Positions 50,456 through 60,121 of a stretch of DNA of 64,000 nucleotides are shown here, in pieces; position 1 is the first letter of the stretch; every line of letters starts with the position of its first letter. The translations under genes and the position numbers were made by a program. The notes beneath the pieces were generated by a model. It ran no database searches and had not been told where the DNA came from. It saw only the letters and a program-made list of their open reading frames with translations. Origin of the DNA: Gammaproteobacteria bacterium (GTDB lineage Bacteria; Pseudomonadota; Gammaproteobacteria; Burkholderiales; Gallionellaceae); the NCBI GenBank assembly GCA_018813765.1, contig JAHJBC010000007.1, positions 124,001 to 188,000 of the forward strand. The letters are read 5' to 3'.

Positions 50456-52564
50456 GTGAACTCATTTTCGAGAAGGCCGGCCTACACCCTGTTGCTGATC
50501 GCGCTGTGCAGCCTGCTGTTGATGGGCGGCGCGGCGAGGTTCGCCCAGCAGCAGCCGTGGCCGGGCATCCGCCTTGCGGCGATGGCCGGCAAGGCGCGGG
50601 TGGTCGAGGATGCCGCACGTCAGCTTCCACCCGGCGCGGAGGTCCGCCGCATCGCGGGGATCGAGTTGCTTGCTTCGGACCTGATCGACAACACCGATAC
50701 CTTCCCCAGCTATGCGGACAAGCAGCAGTTCTTCGAACGCCAGGATGCCCTGGCCGCTGCGCTGCGATCCGATTCAGTGACACTGCACTGGGTCGCGGAG
50801 GACAACCGCGAACAGGTCACTACGATCACACCGCGACCGCGCACCCTGGCGGAACTCTCGACGATGTTCTGGTTCACACTGTCCGTCGCTTATCTCTGCT
50901 TCATCATTTCCTGCTGGGTGTTCCTGATGCGTCCGCAGGACTGGGGGTCGCGCATGTTTGCGCTCACCGGACCGCCGCTGCTGATCGGATGCCTCACCTC
51001 GGCGCTGATCAGCGAACGGGCGCTGGCACTGGATGCGCACTGGTTCGGCATCCTGGACAAGACCAATTCGCTGGCCGGCAGTCTGCTCGGCGCATCCCTC
51101 GTTGCATTGTTCCTGAGCTATCCGCGCCGGCTGGTGGCCCCCGGGAAGCTGCTGTGGCTGCTGGTGTTGTATGTCCCGTGGTGGTTGTGCGACCAGCTCC
51201 GGTTGTTGCCCGGCCCTGACTGGGGAGTCATGGCGATCATCCTGAGCCAGTTGATCGTTGCTTTTGCCTGTTCCGTTTTGCAATGGTGGGCGACCGCGGA
51301 ACAACCGCTGGAGCGCGCCGCGTTGCGCTGGTTCGCGCTGTCAGTGCTGCTGGGCAGTTGCCTGTTCGCGTTTACCAACATGATGCCGCGCCTGTTCGGC
51401 ATGCCCGAACTGATGACGCAGGGCTATGCCATCGGCTTCTTCCTCATCATGTATGTCGGCATTGCACTCGGCCTGCGCCGCTACCGCCTGTTCGACATGG
51501 ACGAATGGTCCTATCGCGTTCTGCTGTGGGTGGTGGGCGCCGTCTCGGTGATCGCGCTGGATGGCGTGCTGATCCTCTCCGGCCTTGCCGAGGCCACTTC
51601 GCTCGGCATCAGCCTGTTGCTGATCGGCTGGCTGTATTTCCCGTTCCGCCAATGGCTGTGGCGGCGCATCGTGAGCAAGCGCAAGCCGAACTTCGAAAGC
51701 CTGCTGCCGGAACTCTCCGCCATCGCCTTCTCGCCGACCGGCAATGCCCAGCGCGAACGCTGGGAAGCACTGCTGCGCCATCTGTACGATCCGCTGGAAC
51801 TCAGGCCCGGCGAGACGGAGGGTGGCGGCATCCGCGAAGAAGGGCTTGCGATGCAGGTGCCCGGCTGCGGCAACCTGCCCTCGTACCTGCTGCGCTATGC
51901 AGGACACGGCGCGCGTTTGTTCTCCTCACGCGATGCCACTTTCGCCGCCTCGCTGAGCCATCTGCTGGAACAGGTGCTGAGCGGGCGCAGCAGCTACGAA
52001 CAGGGCGTGGCGCAGGAACGCCTGCGCCTCGGACGCGACCTGCACGACAACATCGGCGCACGCCTGCTCAAGCTCATCCATCACCTGCGCGGCACGCCAG
52101 ATGCCGAGATCGCCCGCGACGCGATGAAGGACCTGCGCACTTCGATCGCCGCGATGGACACCCAGCCGGTGCCGTTGTCCAATGCGCTGGCCGACTGGCG
52201 TGCCGAGACCGGATCGCGCTGCGAAGCGGCGGCATGCCAGCTGCACTGGCGGCAACCGGAGGAGCTGCCTGCCATCCAATTCGCCCCGCGCACCAAGGCC
52301 ATGCTGGAATCGGTGATGCGCGAGATCGTCACCAATGCGCTCAAGCATGCTGCCCCCAAACTCATCGAAGTGGAGATCGCCGCGGATGAACACAGGCTGC
52401 GCGCGACAGTGAGCAATGACGGCGCCATCGCCGATCCGCTCACCTGGAAAAACGGCTACGGCCTGCGCAACATGCGCGGACGGCTGGAAGAACTGGGCGG
52501 GCACCTGCAGATCGCCGCCACCGCCAACAAGGTCCAACTCATCGCCGAGGTGCCCCTCACATGA
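50456..52564 (+). CDS. Membrane sensor histidine kinase, NarX/HisKA_3 type
   Basis: Multiple TM helices; QERLRLGRDLHDNIGARLLKLIHHLRG; HATPase region NGYGLRNMRGRLEELGG; GTG start. Confidence 0.88.
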   Translation: MNSFSRRPAYTLLLIALCSLLLMGGAARFAQQQPWPGIRLAAMAGKARVVEDAARQLPPGAEVRRIAGIELLASDLIDNTDTFPSYADKQQFFERQDALAAALRSDSVTLHWVAEDNREQVTTITPRPRTLAELSTMFWFTLSVAYLCFIISCWVFLMRPQDWGSRMFALTGPPLLIGCLTSALISERALALDAHWFGILDKTNSLAGSLLGASLVALFLSYPRRLVAPGKLLWLLVLYVPWWLCDQLRLLPGPDWGVMAIILSQLIVAFACSVLQWWATAEQPLERAALRWFALSVLLGSCLFAFTNMMPRLFGMPELMTQGYAIGFFLIMYVGIALGLRRYRLFDMDEWSYRVLLWVVGAVSVIALDGVLILSGLAEATSLGISLLLIGWLYFPFRQWLWRRIVSKRKPNFESLLPELSAIAFSPTGNAQRERWEALLRHLYDPLELRPGETEGGGIREEGLAMQVPGCGNLPSYLLRYAGHGARLFSSRDATFAASLSHLLEQVLSGRSSYEQGVAQERLRLGRDLHDNIGARLLKLIHHLRGTPDAEIARDAMKDLRTSIAAMDTQPVPLSNALADWRAETGSRCEAAACQLHWRQPEELPAIQFAPRTKAMLESVMREIVTNALKHAAPKLIEVEIAADEHRLRATVSNDGAIADPLTWKNGYGLRNMRGRLEELGGHLQIAATANKVQLIAEVPLT

Positions 52565-53205
52565 AAGTCGCACTCATCCTCGAAGACATGCCCGAATCGC
52601 AGGAGATGTTGCGCGAAGTCGCGCAGACCGCCTATCCCGGCATCCGCGTGTGTTGTGTAGCCGATGTGGCCAGCGCGCTGAAGATGCTCGACCAGTTCCA
52701 GTTCGACCTCGCGCTGATCGACCTGTCGCTGCCCGACGGCGAAGGCAAGACGGTGATCGAGGCGATGAGTGCTCGCTTTCCGCACAGCGTGATCGTGGTC
52801 GCCACCATCTTCGACGACGACGACCATCTGTTCCCGGCGTTGCGCGCAGGCGCACAGGGCTATTTGCTCAAGGACCAGTCGCCGGAACAACTGGTGCAGC
52901 AACTGCGCGGCATCAGCGAAGGCCATCCGCCGCTGTCGCCCTCCATCGCACGCCGTCTGCTCGACCATTTCCGCGAGGACAAGGAAACGATCAGGGCCGA
53001 AGCGCCCGAGGAGGCTCTGCTCACCCCGCGCGAACGCGAAGTGCTGGTGCAGCTCACGCGCGGCATCAGCATCGCCGACATCGGCACCGTGATGAACATC
53101 TCGCGCCACACCGTGGGCGACCATGTGAAGAACATCTACCGCAAGCTCAACATCTCATCGCGCGCCGAAGCGACGATGCAGGCGAGGAATATGGGCCTGG
53201 TGTGA
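52561..53205 (+). CDS. LuxR/NarL-family response regulator
   Basis: Receiver domain then LTPREREVLVQLTRGISIADIGTVMNISRHTVGDHVKNIYRKLNISSRAEA. Confidence 0.94.
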   Translation: MKVALILEDMPESQEMLREVAQTAYPGIRVCCVADVASALKMLDQFQFDLALIDLSLPDGEGKTVIEAMSARFPHSVIVVATIFDDDDHLFPALRAGAQGYLLKDQSPEQLVQQLRGISEGHPPLSPSIARRLLDHFREDKETIRAEAPEEALLTPREREVLVQLTRGISIADIGTVMNISRHTVGDHVKNIYRKLNISSRAEATMQARNMGLV

Positions 53206-53230
53206 TCCAGGCCCGGAGAGGGGCATACGC

Positions 53231-54205
53231 TCAGATGTTTTCCTTCATCTTGGCGAGGAATTTCGTCAGGGTGTGATCGACGACCTTGGGGATCATCTCC
53301 TCGTACGTATCCATCTTCAGACTCCACTCCATTTCGCGGCCGGTCACCTTGCCGAACAGGTTGGTCGTTTCCTTGATCATCTTTGCATCGGTGATGCCCT
53401 TGATCATCACGTCTTCCGTCAAATAGATCTTGGCGATGTCGCCTTTGTGCCCGACCGCAAGGCGCGTGAAGCGCTCGCCGAGCCGGACGGCAGCCATCGA
53501 CCCGTTGGTGTAATGCGTCCACGGACCGGCGTAGGATTTTCCGGACCACACGTAGGCGATCGGGATGAACACGCGGACATGCAACGTCGCCGCGCCCAGC
53601 GCATCCTGCAGGTCTTCGTCGTAGTAAGGCCAGTTGATCGCAGCCTGTCCGATGCGCCCGGTGAAAGTCAGTGTGTCATCACCCAGATTGCTGAAACCGC
53701 TGTAGCCCTTTTTATGGTTCTCGTATTCGTCACCCTTGAGATTGAGGATGATGCCTTTGGGCGTGTAGAAGTAACTCCGGTACATCCCGGATTTGGAGCC
53801 CGGCGATCCGGTCTCCATCATGAGCGGCGTCGCCGAGGACTTTTCCTGCATCGTCTTGTATTCGGGCGTGGCAAGCAGCGTGTCGTGGCTGACCAGCTCG
53901 AATCCCGCCGCCTTGATGCCCGTCTGAAAGTCCTGGTACATCTTTTCGGTGAGCGCCTGCAGTTTTGCCGGATCGGCGTTGAGCGTGGCGTCGAAATTCA
54001 CCTGCGCGCCGCCGTCAGTGGTGTTTTGTATGGTGACGTACTGGACGACAAACGAAGCGATTGCCACTTTCTGGACGCCTTTCAGGTCATCCAGATCGTT
54101 GTCGCCGATGACCGGCTGGGAAAAGGCCACGCCTTCGAGGTCGTCTGCCAGGGCCGGACCGACAGCCAGCAGGAGTGCCAACGCCAATATGATTCTTCTG
54201 AACAT
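53231..54205 (-). CDS. Hypothetical periplasmic protein
   Basis: MFRRIILALALLLAVGPALADD signal peptide; no recognised domain. Confidence 0.7.
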   Translation of the reverse strand: MFRRIILALALLLAVGPALADDLEGVAFSQPVIGDNDLDDLKGVQKVAIASFVVQYVTIQNTTDGGAQVNFDATLNADPAKLQALTEKMYQDFQTGIKAAGFELVSHDTLLATPEYKTMQEKSSATPLMMETGSPGSKSGMYRSYFYTPKGIILNLKGDEYENHKKGYSGFSNLGDDTLTFTGRIGQAAINWPYYDEDLQDALGAATLHVRVFIPIAYVWSGKSYAGPWTHYTNGSMAAVRLGERFTRLAVGHKGDIAKIYLTEDVMIKGITDAKMIKETTNLFGKVTGREMEWSLKMDTYEEMIPKVVDHTLTKFLAKMKENI

Positions 54206-54322
54206 GATTGCTCCCTGTGAGTTTGGTTGTGCCGGATGACATGCCAACCCATGTGGCGTACTTGATCCGGCGAATGGCTGAGGCTGTTGCCGGATCGATT
54301 CTATGAAGACAAAGCGGACAGG

Positions 54323-54350
54323 CCAATCCCGCGTTCACGGGGGGGTAAAC
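54323..54350. promoter_or_regulatory. Candidate regulator-binding motif CAATCCCGCGTTCACGGGGGG
   Basis: One mismatch over 21 bp to the motif at 50379-50399; upstream of the 53231-54205 gene. Confidence 0.5.
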
Positions 54351-54419
54351 GATGTCAGAAAGGTGTGGGAGTTGTGCCGTTTTGGCTTATGCAGCCGGGA
54401 TAACGGGTTGGTTGCGGGA

Positions 54420-55124
54420 CTAATCCGGCAGGCGACGGCGCAGTTCGTCGCGCTCGAACCACCACTTGCCGGCAACGATGGTCTCGACCTCTTGTGACAG
54501 GCGCGGCAGGAACACCTGCGGCTCGCGCAGTTGCAGCCGCTCCAGCCAGCGATCCATCGCCGCCTGGTCCTGCACGTTGCTGTGGCGCTTCGCCACCATG
54601 GAGATGAGGTTGTCGGCGAGGAAGCTCAGGTTCTCATGCGCATCATCGGAGGCGCGCAGGTCGATCACGTAGCGTGTCGTGATCGCGGCCAGCGCGCCGG
54701 TATCGGAAGCATCGGGCGTCTCTTCCACCAAATGGATCAGCATCGCCGCCGTCAGTTCGGGATCGACCGGAAAAGTGACGGCCAGCCAGATGCCCATGCC
54801 CAGCGCTGCCATCGCATCTGCCTGCTGCGATTGGAACAACACATCACACGCCTCCACCGCATCCGCCCAGGACTCGTGTCTCATGGCGGTGACAAAGGCT
54901 TCGCGCGCGATATCCCATGCTTCTTTCTTGCGCTCCAGCGCGTTCAGCAGCTCGGCGATGTCGAGTTGCAAGCGGGCGTGCTGCAAGGGATCGCCGCTGC
55001 CCAGCGCGGCGAGCGCCTGCAGTTTCTCTGCCAACTGCCGCTTCATGTTGCCGAGCTCTGCGGTGGTCAGCCCATCATTGGGGTTGTTGATCAGTGGACC
55101 GCGGTAGGGGATGCTGTCACTCAT
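54420..55124 (-). CDS. Hypothetical cytoplasmic protein
   Basis: MSDSIPYRGPLINNPNDGLTTAELGNMKRQLAEKLQAL; helical. Confidence 0.7.
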   Translation of the reverse strand: MSDSIPYRGPLINNPNDGLTTAELGNMKRQLAEKLQALAALGSGDPLQHARLQLDIAELLNALERKKEAWDIAREAFVTAMRHESWADAVEACDVLFQSQQADAMAALGMGIWLAVTFPVDPELTAAMLIHLVEETPDASDTGALAAITTRYVIDLRASDDAHENLSFLADNLISMVAKRHSNVQDQAAMDRWLERLQLREPQVFLPRLSQEVETIVAGKWWFERDELRRRLPD

Positions 55125-55229
55125 GGTGGTCGTGCGAACCGTGTTTACGAAGGGCGGCAGTTTAAACCAGGCAGCGTTCTGCGGGCACAGCGGTGGTAGA
55201 ATGCGCGCCTTCAAAAATAAGGCAGTCCC

Positions 55230-56825
55230 ATGTTATCCACAGCAAATATCACCATGCAGTTCGGCGCCAAGCCGTTGTTCGAAAACGTTTCCGTCAAATT
55301 CGGCGATGGCAATCGTTACGGCTTGATCGGCGCCAACGGCTGCGGCAAGTCCACGTTCATGAAGATTCTGGGCGGCGATCTGGAACAATCTTCCGGTGAA
55401 GTCATGCTGGACAAGACCGAGCGTCTCGGCAAGTTGCGTCAGGACCAGTTCGCATATGAAGACCAGCGCGTGCTGGATGTGGTGCTGATGGGCCATACCG
55501 AGATGTGGGAGGCGATGAGCGAGCGCGATGCGATCTACGCGAACCCCGATGCCTCCGAAGAAGACTACATGCGCGCCGCCGATCTGGAAGCAACCTTCGC
55601 CGAATACGACGGCTACACCGCCGAGGCGCGTGCGGGCGAGCTGTTGCTGGGTCTGGGCATCGCCATCGAACTGCACCAGGGCAACATGAGCGCGGTGGCA
55701 CCCGGCTTCAAACTGCGCGTGCTGCTGGCGCAGGCACTGTTCTCCGACCCGGATATCCTGCTGCTGGACGAGCCGACCAACAACCTGGACATCAACACTA
55801 TCCGCTGGCTGGAAGACATCCTCAACGCGCGCAATTCGACGATGGTGATCATCTCGCACGACCGCCACTTCCTGAATAGCGTGTGCACGCACATGGCCGA
55901 CCTGGATTACGGCAAGATCACCGTGTATCCGGGCAACTACAACGATTACATGCTGGCCTCCACACAGGCGCGCGAACAGCAGTCCGCCGACAACGCCAAG
56001 GCCAAGGAAAAGGTCGCCGAACTGAAAGCCTTCGTGGCGCGTTTCTCGGCCAACGCTTCCAAGGCCAAGCAGGCCACTTCGCGCGCGCGCCAGATCGACA
56101 AGATCAAGATCGAGGACATCAAACCCTCCAGCCGCCAGTACCCCTTCATCCGCTTCGAATACGACGAGCGCGAAAAGCTGCACCGCGTCGCGGTGGAAGT
56201 GGAGAAGATGGCGAAGGGCTACGACCGCATGCTGTTCTCGAACGTGAATTTCCGCATCGACGCGGGCGAGAAGGTTGCCATCATCGGCCCCAATGGTATC
56301 GGTAAAACCACGCTGCTGCGCTGCCTCGCGGGCGATCTCGCGCCCGACACCGGCACGATCAAGTGGGCGGAGAAGGCCAAGCTGGGCTACTACGCACAGG
56401 ATCACGCTGCCGATTTCGCCGAGCCCAAATCCATGATGGAATGGATGACCGACTGGCGCGGCCCGCACGACGACGACCAGGTGGTGCGCGGCACATTGGG
56501 ACGCCTGCTGTTCTCCGGCGACGACGTGAAGAAGATGGTTAAGGTGCTGTCCGGCGGCGAGAAAGGCCGCATGCTGTTCGGCAAGCTGATGCTGGCCAAG
56601 CCCAACGTGCTGCTGATGGACGAACCGACCAACCACATGGACATGGAAGCGATCGAGTCGCTCAACACCGCGCTCGACTTGTTCAAGGGCACATTGATCT
56701 TCGTGTCGCACGACCGCGAATTCGTGTCGTCGCTGGCCACGCGCATCATCGAGATATCGGCCAAGGGCGTGAACGACTACCATGGCACTTATGAAGAATT
56801 CCTGCGTGACCAGATGGTGGAATAA
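55230..56825 (+). CDS. ABC-F family ATPase (YbiT-like)
   Basis: Two Walker A ([18 protein letters not shown]), two LSGGE/GFKLR-type signature regions, [30 protein letters not shown]. Confidence 0.95.
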   Translation: MLSTANITMQFGAKPLFENVSVKFGDGNRYGLIGANGCGKSTFMKILGGDLEQSSGEVMLDKTERLGKLRQDQFAYEDQRVLDVVLMGHTEMWEAMSERDAIYANPDASEEDYMRAADLEATFAEYDGYTAEARAGELLLGLGIAIELHQGNMSAVAPGFKLRVLLAQALFSDPDILLLDEPTNNLDINTIRWLEDILNARNSTMVIISHDRHFLNSVCTHMADLDYGKITVYPGNYNDYMLASTQAREQQSADNAKAKEKVAELKAFVARFSANASKAKQATSRARQIDKIKIEDIKPSSRQYPFIRFEYDEREKLHRVAVEVEKMAKGYDRMLFSNVNFRIDAGEKVAIIGPNGIGKTTLLRCLAGDLAPDTGTIKWAEKAKLGYYAQDHAADFAEPKSMMEWMTDWRGPHDDDQVVRGTLGRLLFSGDDVKKMVKVLSGGEKGRMLFGKLMLAKPNVLLMDEPTNHMDMEAIESLNTALDLFKGTLIFVSHDREFVSSLATRIIEISAKGVNDYHGTYEEFLRDQMVE

Positions 56826-56831
56826 TGATAT

Positions 56832-56958
56832 GCCGTCATTCCGGCGCAGGCCGGAATCCAGTTGATTCGCAAACCCCGCTTGGCGGGACGACTGCTGACT
56901 TTGTCCGCTTCGCGGAATTGTTTCAAAGCTGGATTCCGGCCTGCGCCGGAATGACGGG
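56832..56958. repeat. Inverted pair of ATTCCGG(N)CCGGAAT repeats
   Basis: GCCGTCATTCCGGCGCAGGCCGGAATCCAG ... CTGGATTCCGGCCTGCGCCGGAATGACGGG. Confidence 0.88.
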
Positions 56959-56967
56959 AATTTAAGA

Positions 56968-57780
56968 GTGACGACTTCATCCAGAACCATTGGTGTATTC
57001 GATTCCGGCGTGGGCGGCCTCTCGGTGCTGCATCACATCCGCTCTGCATTGCCCGATGCGGACCTGATCTATATCGCCGATTCCGGCCATGTTCCCTACG
57101 GCGACAAATCGCCCGCCTTTATCGAAGCGCGCTCGCTGGCGCTCACACGCTTCCTGGTCAGCCAGGGCGCCGAAGCCATCGTCATCGCCTGCAACACCGC
57201 CACTGCCGCTGCCGCCTCTTCCCTGCGCGTCAGATTCAACAAGATGCCCATCGTAGCGATGGAACCCGCAGTCAAGCCCGCCGTCGCGGCCACCAAGAGC
57301 GGCGTAGTCGGTGTGCTCGCCACCGTCGGCACACTGGAGAGCGCGCGCTTCGCCGCGCTGCTCGGCAAGTTCGCCAACGGTGTGAAGGTGGTCACCCAGG
57401 GCTGCCCCGGACTGTGTGAAGTAGTCGAGCGCGGGGACCTGCACAGCAACGAAGCACGCCGCCTCATCGAGCGCTACACAGCCCCGTTACTCAAAGAGAA
57501 AACCGACGCCATCATCCTCGGTTGCACCCATTACCCGTTCCTTTCCCCGCTCATCCGCGAAGTGGTGGGCGAAGGCGTCGCCCTAGTGGATACCGGCGCG
57601 GCGGTAGCGCGCGAACTGAAACGCCGCGTCGAAGTGGAACTGCCGCCGCGGGTAACCGCAGGCGTACTCGGCAGCGAAGCTTTCTTCACCAGCGGCGATG
57701 CCGAACAGGCCGCGCGCATCATGTCCTTGCTGTGGGGAAGGGAAGTCGCGGTGGCGCAACTCCCCGAGGAATTCCTCTAG
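56968..57780 (+). CDS. murI: Glutamate racemase
   Basis: IGVFDSGVGGLSVLHHI, IACNTATAAAAS, ILGCTHYPFL. Confidence 0.96.
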   Translation: MTTSSRTIGVFDSGVGGLSVLHHIRSALPDADLIYIADSGHVPYGDKSPAFIEARSLALTRFLVSQGAEAIVIACNTATAAAASSLRVRFNKMPIVAMEPAVKPAVAATKSGVVGVLATVGTLESARFAALLGKFANGVKVVTQGCPGLCEVVERGDLHSNEARRLIERYTAPLLKEKTDAIILGCTHYPFLSPLIREVVGEGVALVDTGAAVARELKRRVEVELPPRVTAGVLGSEAFFTSGDAEQAARIMSLLWGREVAVAQLPEEFL

Positions 57781-57783
57781 CGA

Positions 57784-57844
57784 GACGCTGAAAAAATTCT
57801 TTCACCCTTCGACGGACTCAGGGCGAAAGGATTTTTTCAGCGTC
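57784..57844. terminator. Bidirectional hairpin between convergent murI and GGDEF gene
   Basis: GACGCTGAAAAAATTCTTTC ... GAAAGGATTTTTTCAGCGTC, 20-bp arms with one mismatch. Confidence 0.75.
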
Positions 57845-59131
57845 ACCCTGGCAGTCCCCGGCCAGCATCACGCTGTTGCGCCCCGCGTTCTTGGCGCAGT
57901 ACAACGCCTCATCCGCCTTCCTGACCAGCATCTCCGGCTGCTGCCCGTTCTCGGGCTGCATCACCGCCACGCCGATGCTCACGGTGACTTGGCCCTGCGG
58001 CGCGTCCGCATGGGTGAATTCGAGTGACTCGATCGATTGGCGCACCACATTGGCCAGATGCATCGCCCGCTCGGTGTCGGTGTGTGACGCAAGCAGCACG
58101 AACTCTTCCCCGCCGTAGCGCGCGGCCAGGTCGCTGGAGCGACGCGAGTTCGCTTCCAGTATCCGGCCCACGCTGCGCAGGCATTCGTCACCCGCCTGGT
58201 GGCCGTAGTGGTCGTTGTAGTTCTTGAACAGATCGATGTCGAGCATCAGCAATGCGAGCGGCTGGCGCACGCGCAAGGCGCGGTTCCATTCGTTCTCCAG
58301 CGCTTCGTCGAAACGGCGGCGGTTGGCGATGCCGGTGAGGCCGTCAGTGGTGGAGAGCGCTTCGAGGCGGCGATTGGCCTCTTCCAGTTCACGCGTGCGT
58401 TCCGCCACCTTGTGCTCAAGTTCGCGATGCGAGACGGAAAGCCGCACGCGCATGTCGTTGAGCGAGGCGACAAGCGCGCCGATCTCGTCGCGGTGCGGAT
58501 ATTCGATCAGTACCGGATCGCCATCGTCGAACTTGGCGTCCAGGTTGGAAACCGCATCGGACAGCTCGGTCAGCGGGCGCGACAGCCGCCAGGTGATTGC
58601 CCAGTAGAAGATCAGCCACAAGCCGGCCGTCTTGATGATGGAGTTGATCAAGATGATCACGAAGCTGTTCTTCACCCGCTCCAACACCACACTGCGGTCG
58701 GAATAGAGCGTCATCTTGCCCAGCACATGTGGCGGGTGGCTGCTGGCGAGCGCGGCGGACTGCAGCGGCACGACATGCATCTGAAAGGGCGCAAACAGGG
58801 CATCGGAGACGATCTCGCCCGCTGCCGGGATATTGCCCTGTACGGACACAGTCTGACCATTCTCCTTTTCCAGCCTGACCCCGGTGATGATCGCCGTCTG
58901 CGCGATCCCCTTGGTCAATGAATCCAGCAGAGACTGGTCATAAGTCCACATCGCGTCGGACACGCCGGGCGCGAATGAGCGGCCCAGTGCGACCAGATCG
59001 GAAGTGATGGTGTTCTTGATGGTCGAATATTCGATGCCGAGCTGCACACCGGTGACCAGGATGGCCAGCAACAGATACCAGCTGAAGACGATCTTGAACA
59101 GCCGGTTGGCGAGGTTCTTCAAGTCAGGCAT
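57818..59131 (-). CDS. Membrane diguanylate cyclase (periplasmic region, HAMP-like, GGEEF)
   Basis: N-terminal TM, second TM, STTDGLTGIANRRRFDEAL, ARYGGEEFVLL. Confidence 0.92.
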   Translation of the reverse strand: MPDLKNLANRLFKIVFSWYLLLAILVTGVQLGIEYSTIKNTITSDLVALGRSFAPGVSDAMWTYDQSLLDSLTKGIAQTAIITGVRLEKENGQTVSVQGNIPAAGEIVSDALFAPFQMHVVPLQSAALASSHPPHVLGKMTLYSDRSVVLERVKNSFVIILINSIIKTAGLWLIFYWAITWRLSRPLTELSDAVSNLDAKFDDGDPVLIEYPHRDEIGALVASLNDMRVRLSVSHRELEHKVAERTRELEEANRRLEALSTTDGLTGIANRRRFDEALENEWNRALRVRQPLALLMLDIDLFKNYNDHYGHQAGDECLRSVGRILEANSRRSSDLAARYGGEEFVLLASHTDTERAMHLANVVRQSIESLEFTHADAPQGQVTVSIGVAVMQPENGQQPEMLVRKADEALYCAKNAGRNSVMLAGDCQGDAEKILSP

Positions 59132-59140
59132 CGCGCGTCC

Positions 59141-60034
59141 CTAGCGGTCCTGTTCCAGCAGCTTCGGGTAATAGCCGCGGATCCGTTCCTGATCCACTGC
59201 GGGATACCAGCGTTCCGAGTAACTGCGGTATTCGGGCTTGCCGCGTTCCGTGCGGATAACGGTATTGATCCGCGCGATCATTGCGCGACCCCAGTCGTTA
59301 CCGCTACAGGCGACATGCGTGAAGATATAGGGCGGCGTGCCATTGATCGGCAGATTGGCGATGCGTCCGCTCGCCCCGAAGCGCTCCGCCAGATAGGCGG
59401 CCTCGTGCGGGAACAGCAGCAGGTAGTCGATGTCGCCGCTGAGCAGCATCTGGAACAGTTGCGCGGTGCTCAGTGGCCGCTTCATCAACTGGGGATGGTC
59501 ATGCGCATGCGCGATGACCGCATCGATGTTGGGCGCGTAGGAGCGTCCCGGGATCACCGCGCCGACCAGATCCTCGCGCAGGAACAGCGACTCCAGGTCG
59601 ATGCTGCTATCCCTGCCGAACAGCGTAGCCTTGTCCTTGAGGAAGATGACGCGGTTGTCTAGGTGCACCAGCGCGGGGATGGAGATGGCGAGGCCGAGCG
59701 CGGCGGCGTTCGACTTGAAGATGCCTGGGGTGCACAGATTGGCGCCGGAGAGGAACTCTTCCTTGCGGCGCGCGAAACTCATGGTCACGATGTGGTGGTC
59801 GAATCCCTCCATGCGGGCGACGAGTGTGGCCAGTTCGCCGTCGAAGCTGCCGCTGCCCTTGTGCGCCTCATCGAGGATCTGGAACGGCGGGAAATCGAGC
59901 ACGCCCCAAGTCAGTTCATCCTGGGCGGTCGCGGACAGGGGCAGCCATGCCAGAGCGGCACAAAGATATGACCACAGGCGATTCCCGTGTCCGGAGTAGC
60001 TCAAGCTAGAATCCCCCTTTGGATGTGGCAGCAT
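59141..60034 (-). CDS. Periplasmic substrate-binding-like protein (TIGR02285-like)
   Basis: LTWGVLDFPPFQILDEAHKGSGSFDGELATLVARMEGFDHHIVTMSFARRKEEFLSGANLCTPGIFKS; start codon uncertain. Confidence 0.7.
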   Translation of the reverse strand: MLPHPKGDSSLSYSGHGNRLWSYLCAALAWLPLSATAQDELTWGVLDFPPFQILDEAHKGSGSFDGELATLVARMEGFDHHIVTMSFARRKEEFLSGANLCTPGIFKSNAAALGLAISIPALVHLDNRVIFLKDKATLFGRDSSIDLESLFLREDLVGAVIPGRSYAPNIDAVIAHAHDHPQLMKRPLSTAQLFQMLLSGDIDYLLLFPHEAAYLAERFGASGRIANLPINGTPPYIFTHVACSGNDWGRAMIARINTVIRTERGKPEYRSYSERWYPAVDQERIRGYYPKLLEQDR

Positions 60035-60121
60035 TGTACCTGCCTCCGGCGCGGATGCACGAGCCCTGCCCGGCAGCGCGTTATCCGTTAGAATTCGGGT
60101 CTTATTTCAAGGTAACCAGGC

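Noticed and set aside
60035-60121. Tetrahydrofolate or purine riboswitch upstream of purU
   Set aside because: Short leader with no recognisable conserved core
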